Part shown: positions 58,906 through 64,000 of the stretch, piece after piece
Layout: the number at the start of each line of letters is the position of its first letter
Numbering within the stretch: the first letter of the stretch is position 1
Assembly: GCF_000218685.1 (NCBI RefSeq)
Contig: NW_006763301.1
Span: forward strand, 434,001-498,000
DNA from: Serpula lacrymans var. lacrymans S7.9
Lineage: Eukaryota; Basidiomycota; Agaricomycetes; Boletales; Serpulaceae
Length of the DNA stretch: 64,000 bases
Direction: 5' to 3'
Notes under the pieces: model-generated
What the model saw: the letters and a program-made list of their open reading frames with translations, nothing else
Databases searched by the model: none
Told to the model about the DNA's origin: nothing
Program-made: the position numbers and the translations under genes

Positions 58906-59296
58906 GGCGTCAATGCCGATTTGTACCTTTGCGCAGCTGTGCCATCTGCGCTCACCACCAATGCCATACACACACCCATTACCAGTATAATGATAACATT
59001 AACGAGTAATAAGCAAACTCATATAACAACAAGAAGATATAGTAGCTGTTAGCCTGTCACAACGATGGATGTAACATGGGAAAGCATATGGCACTTAATA
59101 AGTACAAAAGTAAATGGAGGAAAAAAAGTTTAAAAAGCAGTTGAATGGCTGAAAACCAAAAGGTGAAAGAAAGCATGTTACACGGTGGTGGTATACACAA
59201 GTCATCCCGCAAATATGACTGGGTGAACTGTAGCATTCCGCGCACAAAAATACTCTACTGACAGACGACACAACAACAGAATGCCCGACCAAGCCA
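58906..59296. other. Intergenic region between convergent genes
   Basis: This holds the 3' flanks of the thioredoxin (+) and Ggamma-1 (-) genes; AT-rich with no gene. Confidence 0.5.
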
Positions 59297-59663
59297 CTAT
59301 TGTATTACACAGCAGTTGGGGCCTTTGGTACCTTGTGGGGCATAAGGGTCTTCGCTTCTTCCTACTGGTCCCCAAACAGATGGAACCTGAGAGTACACCA
59401 ATAGTCAGTAACTGAACAGGGTTGATTATGCAAATAAATAGTGAACGAACGAGGTGATCTCGTGTGGTTTTGCAATAACGTATCAGACTACGCATTGTGT
59501 TAGCTTTCATACGTATGATTGTGTGATCTGACACTGACCTAGCACTAGCCTCGCTCACTCGTATTCTAGGCCTCGCCAAATCCTCCCTCAAACGCTGGTT
59601 ATGCTCCAGAAGACGTCGATAACGGAGCTCAGACATCGATTGCCGACCACCTCGAGCACTCAT
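59297..59663 (-). CDS. Heterotrimeric G-protein gamma subunit, paralog 1
   Basis: Three exons encode 83 residues. The N-terminal helix [20 protein letters not shown] pairs with G-beta as a coiled coil, and [20 protein letters not shown] resembles Ste18-type gamma subunits of basidiomycetes. The C-terminus NCCVIQ is a CaaX box preceded by a second cysteine, so farnesylation plus palmitoylation and plasma-membrane attachment are expected. Gamma subunits act with G-beta in pheromone and nutrient sensing. Introns sit after SEASA and DHL, the same positions as in the second copy at 62047. The start ATG at 59663 is clear; stop TAG directly follows CVIQ. Confidence 0.85.
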
Positions 59664-60594
59664 GATGGAAAGAATGTGGATGCAAGAACGAAGAGTTTTG
59701 CACGTTAAAGCGAGCGCCGTTTATGCCTCGTCAGTAGAATGCTTCAAGCGTCTACCTGAAAAGTAAAATGAAAGGATGTCAGTAGCTGAGACGATACTAC
59801 CAAAAGACCTGAGGAATAGTGGTACGAACTTTGCAGAAAAATATTACAAGAGCAAAGCTGGCCTGAAAGAGTATCAAGAGGAACGCTGAATTTCCCAAGT
59901 GCCAGTGGGTGGGTGAGCGGGGACTATAGTAGCCGTTTCCAAAAGTAGAGTTTGGCGGTGCCACACCCAGAATGCGCCACTGCGCTCAAGAGGCACTGGT
60001 TCGCATCTTTCAGAAATCTTTATTTCTAAACCTTTAATTATTTCTAAAGAATTGGCAATAGTATATGTATGGTTGGTTACATGTATGCGCATAATCCTAT
60101 CAATATTACGCCAGTTGCTCTACGATAAGGCCTTTTGCTTGTCGAACGGACCAGGAACTCCGCTCTTCCCAATATCAAAATCTGAATGATGCAACAAAGA
60201 TCATTGACTGAGAAGCAGGCTCAGTTACACCCAACCTTCTCAACGTAATTCTCATACTCACGGACAATAACACGTGGAGGAAGGCTAGAGGTCGCGTCCG
60301 TAAAATGCAGTATTGGATTCTCGGTATTTGCTTTACAGTCTGATATCGATGGAGATAGTGCAAGATTGAATACAACTCGTATAGAGCGGACTGAACAGAG
60401 GCGAATACATAGGAAATACTAGCCAAAATTATAAGCGTAGAATAGAGGATTGTATGCGTGTCAGTGAGAAGCATCAATAAACATCTAGAAAACTCACAAG
60501 GAAAAATCCTACTCTAGATGAAGGTGGGCGTGGATCAAAAAAATCACAAGGAAGCATAGAACAGTGAAAAAGGAATATCATATAACCTGCGGTG
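59664..60594. other. Intergenic region
   Basis: This is the 5' flank of Ggamma-1 and the 3' flank of the next gene, both minus strand. A hydrophobic reading frame at 60175-60474 lacks other support and was not called. Confidence 0.5.
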
Positions 60595-61713
60595 CTAGTA
60601 CTTGTCCAAAATACTTCTGAGGAGCTTTTCCTTCGACTTGAACTCGTCCTTGCCACCCAGCGATTTAGTCTTTTTGTCGAGTTTCGAGACAAGCTGTTCG
60701 AGCTCTTTCGGAAAAGAATCTGCACACACGCGGAGGCGTTTGACTGGAGAAGGCATATTGAGGCAAGTCAACGTTACCACTCTCATAAACCTAAACGAGT
60801 GAAAACCCTACCACGTTCACCTACCGCGCCACCAAGCTGTTTGAGAAGCTGTTTACCGTCGTCGTCCGTTTTCTTGAGTTGGTCGAATAAATCCTGGATT
60901 TCGATCTGAGAAGAATCATCACGTCGCCACATCACCAGAGGAGAGCTCGAGGAAGACCTTTGTTTTCAGGTAGATAGCCTGGACTGTCGCATGTTCTAGA
61001 CTTGATGCATCTTCCATTTTTTGGCAGCTCGTATTAAAGATCCGCAGGCCTTCAGCATAAGCAGGATTGACTTCCAGATCTATGTGGTCATGTACGTCCC
61101 TGACGCGTTGAATCACAGGTATGAGCGTGTCTTTCAAAAAGTCCTTAGAATTGATATAGTGATTGTCGAAGGCAGGCTGAAGACGATCCACTATAGCAGA
61201 CTTGTCATTGTGGGTAGTTTCCTGGTCTCTGGAGATGTTGTTCAAAAATTTGCACGTAAGGACACCAATTGTCAAGCAGTGCTAAGCAGGCGTGTGGCAC
61301 GTCAAGACATACTCGTCTAGAAGAGCGATAAGAGTCGCCTCTTCATCCCAGTGTTCTTGCTGGTGCTCTTGAAAGTTATGCTTGATATCTTCCGTAAGTC
61401 TGATACGGGGTCCAGAATCTCTAGAGACACATGTTGGATCGATTTCTGCGTTGGCCATTTCGACATCTTGCTGTATTGAAGGGGCCCCAGGTTTCGCATG
61501 GCATTGACAGTTGTGATTATAGAACCCGTTTTGATAACCTTCAGTCTTGGATAATCCTGTATCACGATTTTGCAGTCCATGTGCTGAAACATGCGCATCA
61601 GCTGAGGGAGCGGTTCCAGCGCATTCGGTCCTTTGACGTGACTTCGCCGACAGAAAACTAGGCCGTTCGTTGGACGTTGAAGCACTGGTTATATGCGTAA
61701 AATGAAGAGCCAT
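60595..61713 (-). CDS. Helical protein of unknown function
   Basis: I do not recognise this gene. Four exons are inferred; joins are DE|DQETTH (donor GTATGT), YLKTK|IEIQDL and GGAV|VKRLRVCADS. The N-terminal ~90 residues are disordered, rich in Ser, Asn and Gln. From TEDIKHNFQEHQQEHWDEEA onward the protein is nearly all helical, with charged heptad-like segments (DHIDLEVNPAYAEG.., LFDQLKKTDDDGKQLLKQL, KELEQLVSKLDKKTKSLGGKDEF) and ends KLLRSILDKY. There is no signal peptide or membrane segment. A subunit of a coiled-coil complex is possible. It sits between the two Ggamma paralogs, which face outward from it. Confidence 0.65.
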
Positions 61714-62046
61714 GGTGTTCTAGGGGAGAGGACAGGCGAGGAATACAAGGCAAAGAATACAGGATGATGGAACCGGTTGTAAGTATAGAACGCGGTAATA
61801 CAGCAAGCGAAGAATTCACGCTCCGCCCATAGCTTTCACACCAACCTCATTCTCTCCTTGCTAACCGACCGTCTTTGCTACAGGTTCGTTCTCTCTGTAC
61901 TATATGCCTGCAGCATATCTACAGCTTTTGAGCTGACTTTTTGGCTTCTTGTATTCACAGAGCTCTTTAGGCCGTGGTTTGGCGCTCAGTTTTCCACCTT
62001 CAACCATTTGTTCACTACCCTCCACACGCCCTAAAATAATTTCATC
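61714..62046. other. Divergent promoter region
   Basis: This lies between the unknown helical gene (-) and Ggamma-2 (+). No motif was recognised. Confidence 0.45.
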
Positions 62047-62468
62047 ATGAATGCCCGTCCCCATAAGCAATCTATGTCTGAGCTGAAGCTGCGGCGGCTT
62101 GCAGAGCACAATCAACGGCTGCGAGAGGATTTAGCACGGCCAAGGCTAAGAGTGAGCGAGGCTAGTACAAGGTCCGCTACATTTTCTACGTTTCTTGATC
62201 AGCGCTCCTAACGTCTAAACCACAGCCTCATTCGGTACTGCAAAACGACCAAAGATCATCTGGTACGTCAGTTCTCTCAACGCCCAGTCTCCATTCAGGA
62301 GACACCTGGCTATGCTTCTCGCTCTCATATTTTTAACTCGGGCGCCTTTCTTTTTTCTGCGTCCTCATTCTCTTTATTGTATAGGTACCATCCGTATGGG
62401 GGCCCGTGGGTAAGGGTGAAGACCCATACGCACCTCCAGCTCAAGGTTGCAACTGCATTGTGATGTAA
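62047..62468 (+). CDS. Heterotrimeric G-protein gamma subunit, paralog 2
   Basis: Three exons encode 81 residues. Residues 9-35 ([18 protein letters not shown] and following) and [20 protein letters not shown] match paralog 1 closely, and both introns are at the same places (after SEAST and after DHL). The C-terminus NCIVM is a CaaX box; the last residue M favours farnesylation, and the upstream Cys of paralog 1 is shifted (CNCIVM). Both introns retain GT..AG (GTCCGC..CACAG and GTACGT..TATAG), so the gene looks intact. Whether one copy is specialised for mating or another pathway cannot be told here. Confidence 0.85.
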
Positions 62469-63394
62469 TACTCACTATACCCCATTGTCTCGACATACCC
62501 GACAATATGTTACGCTTGCGTCCTGTCGTATCTCTACGAAGAAGTCAGGTTCTGTTCGGGCGTGTCAGGTGTTACACTGCCCAGAAAGGCGATAGTCATC
62601 ATACCCTACCACATTCGCCATACCATTATCACCCTACGTTCCTTGCGTCCCATCGTATCGTAATTTTTCTTACAATGATATCAAAACAACGAACATTGGC
62701 CTGACATCTACTTCCTGATCTACTGCATGGATCCAGTCCCCTACCGCCATGCCTCTTGGCTCTTACACCTTCAAATCTTCCTGTTTACATCGGTCTGTCA
62801 TCATCCATCTTGGGAGCGGTTTTTATAGTATTATTTTTTCTTCCCGGATTTCCATTAGTATATTGTTTATTTACCCTTTCAGAGGACTGGAGACGTAGCA
62901 TGGGATGTAACTGTTACCACAATCATATTCGACAGTTTTCTACATCTTAATCACCGTCAATCAGATAGGAACAGCTATGCGCCCTGGGCCGTCATTGCCA
63001 GCTCATATAAGCCACGTGTTGAATTTATTGCCACATGTTCGTTTCAAGTTAGCCTCGATTGAACTTGAAAACGATGCTGCAACATGTCCCAGTGCTCTTT
63101 GTTCTTTGGCACCTTGTTTCAACATCATAACTGCATTTCTTGTCTCTCTGATTTTGTCTGTGCTGATGTCCTTTAATCTCACACAGAATAGTCAACCCTA
63201 ACCTCGATTTCGTGTATGGATCTGAATGTTCGAATCTCGGAACCTGATGAACGGGGGAACTGCGCGTCTATACGTAAGGGCCGACTGGGGATCTTTGTGA
63301 AACTAGCACGAACCCCCATAGCCATAGGCAAAATCCTACAAAAGAACCTTCCGGACCACTTCCAGGTGTCTCCAGGTGTCTTGCATTGACCACC
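62469..63394. other. Unresolved region, possible small mitochondrial protein gene
   Basis: An ATG at 62508 starts MLRLRPVVSLRRSQVLFG, which looks like a mitochondrial presequence. Further on, an open stretch reads LTPSNLPVYIGLSSSILGAVFI, which could be a membrane segment of a small mitochondrial protein. I could not find a splice plan that joins these into one convincing gene, so none is called. The last part is the 5' flank of the TLC gene. Confidence 0.3.
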
Positions 63395-64000
63395 ATGGTA
63401 CACGACTCAACCGTGCTACACCAGGTCAGGACGTATGTGCGCGAGCTTTCAAAGCCCTTGGCAGACATAACTGGAGTTCCCAATATTTCGCAACACGCGG
63501 ACGTCATTCTCGTGTCGTGTCTATGCTTTACCTTCGTCCGTCTCGTGCTTTCTCCCATTCTCAGCACGGTGTTCTTTCCGATATCCTATGGCCAGACGGG
63601 AAAAAGGGCTAAACATAACTGGTAAGCATTCTTTGACCAATGGTTCTTGAGTAAGTATTAATATAATCTGCCCGCATAACTTCCATATCTTCGACATGGT
63701 CCAGGGATGTCCATGTTGTTTCCCTCGTGAATGCAGTCGTTATTATCTATCTCGCCGGGCGGTGTCTCAACATTCCCATCCTGGACGAGGACCGTGCCTT
63801 TGGTTGGCACGACGAGGCCTGCTTCGTACAGGCTGTGGCCTGTGGGTGCGCATCTGCCAGAGTTCATCACACGAATATCCTCTTAATCCATTTTTAACGT
63901 GTATCCTCAGATACTTTTTATGGGATTCAGCAGATTCCCTCATTCACTTTACAGACATAGGATTCGTTTTTCATGGTGAGTTGGTTGATATGTTCCAGTA
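63395..64000 (+). CDS. TLC-domain membrane protein, 5' part (runs off the window)
   Basis: Exons 63395 to about 63618, then ~63706-63845 and ~63911-63977, encode the start of a TRAM-LAG1-CLN8 domain protein of the TMEM56/TLCD4 type (a fission yeast homolog is also uncharacterised). Visible blocks are the TM segment ADVILVSCLCFTFVRLVLSP, then WDVHVVSLVNAVVIIYLAG, DEDRAFGWHDEA and YFLWDSADSLIHFTDIGFVFHG. TLC proteins are ER or Golgi membrane proteins linked to lipid sensing or ceramide synthesis; the catalytic His pair of ceramide synthases is not seen in this part. The first in-frame ATG is at 63395. The gene continues past the window edge after a GTGAGT donor. Confidence 0.8.

Noticed and set aside
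60175..60474. Minus-strand hydrophobic reading frame
   Set aside because: AT-rich 3' flank of another gene; hydrophobicity follows base composition and no family resemblance was seen.

Overview
The window is nuclear DNA from a filamentous basidiomycete, most likely an Agaricomycete. The evidence is dense short introns (about 50-60 bp with GT..AG ends), tightly packed genes on both strands, plant-biomass enzymes (secreted AA8 cytochrome domain with a fungal cellulose-binding module, copper radical oxidase, cupredoxin), and gene families that I recognise as expanded in mushrooms. No prokaryotic features, CRISPR arrays or convincing tRNAs were seen.

Layout. 1-9 kb: a LIM-domain protein (+), a Sac-type phosphoinositide phosphatase (-) and proteasome subunit beta-5 (-). 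9-14 kb: a gene-poor transposon nest. A DNA element with terminal inverted repeats and a TGA target duplication (10253-12897) carries an 854-bp solo LTR inside its left end and a broken copy of an Agaricomycete dispersed gene. 14-18.4 kb: a tandem pair of PLP-dependent trans-sulfuration enzyme genes (-). 18.3-22 kb: gene-poor, with pyrimidine tracts and a degenerate tandem array of about 150-bp period. 22-27 kb: a flavin monooxygenase and two secreted AA8 cytochrome genes, one with CBM1. 27-37 kb: housekeeping genes (SNU13, UBC9, an alkyltransferase-like protein, an unknown conserved gene, mitoribosomal mS38, GPI10). 37-40.6 kb: a tandem duplication of a lineage-specific gene with a coiled-coil tail, which also copied the 3' end of the neighbouring URI/Bud27-like gene. 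42-59 kb: PNO1, a copper radical oxidase, ADE4, SAM synthetase, a myotubularin phosphatase, NOC4, a GPI-anchored cupredoxin and a mitochondrial thioredoxin. 59-64 kb: two G-protein gamma paralogs in opposite orientation around an unknown gene, and the start of a TLC-domain membrane protein.

How genes relate. SNU13, PNO1 and NOC4 all serve ribosome or snoRNP assembly. SAM synthetase, the trans-sulfuration enzymes and ADE4 are primary metabolism. The AA8 proteins, copper radical oxidase and cupredoxin form a secreted redox/copper set, although they are not one cluster. The Sac and myotubularin genes both act on phosphoinositides. Most striking are an ADE4 start codon that appears to be split by an intron (A|TG), a clean retroelement-in-transposon nesting, a nucleosome-length tandem array, and recent local duplications. 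All coordinates come from reading the sequence; exon joins were inferred from splice signals plus remembered protein families, without any database search.
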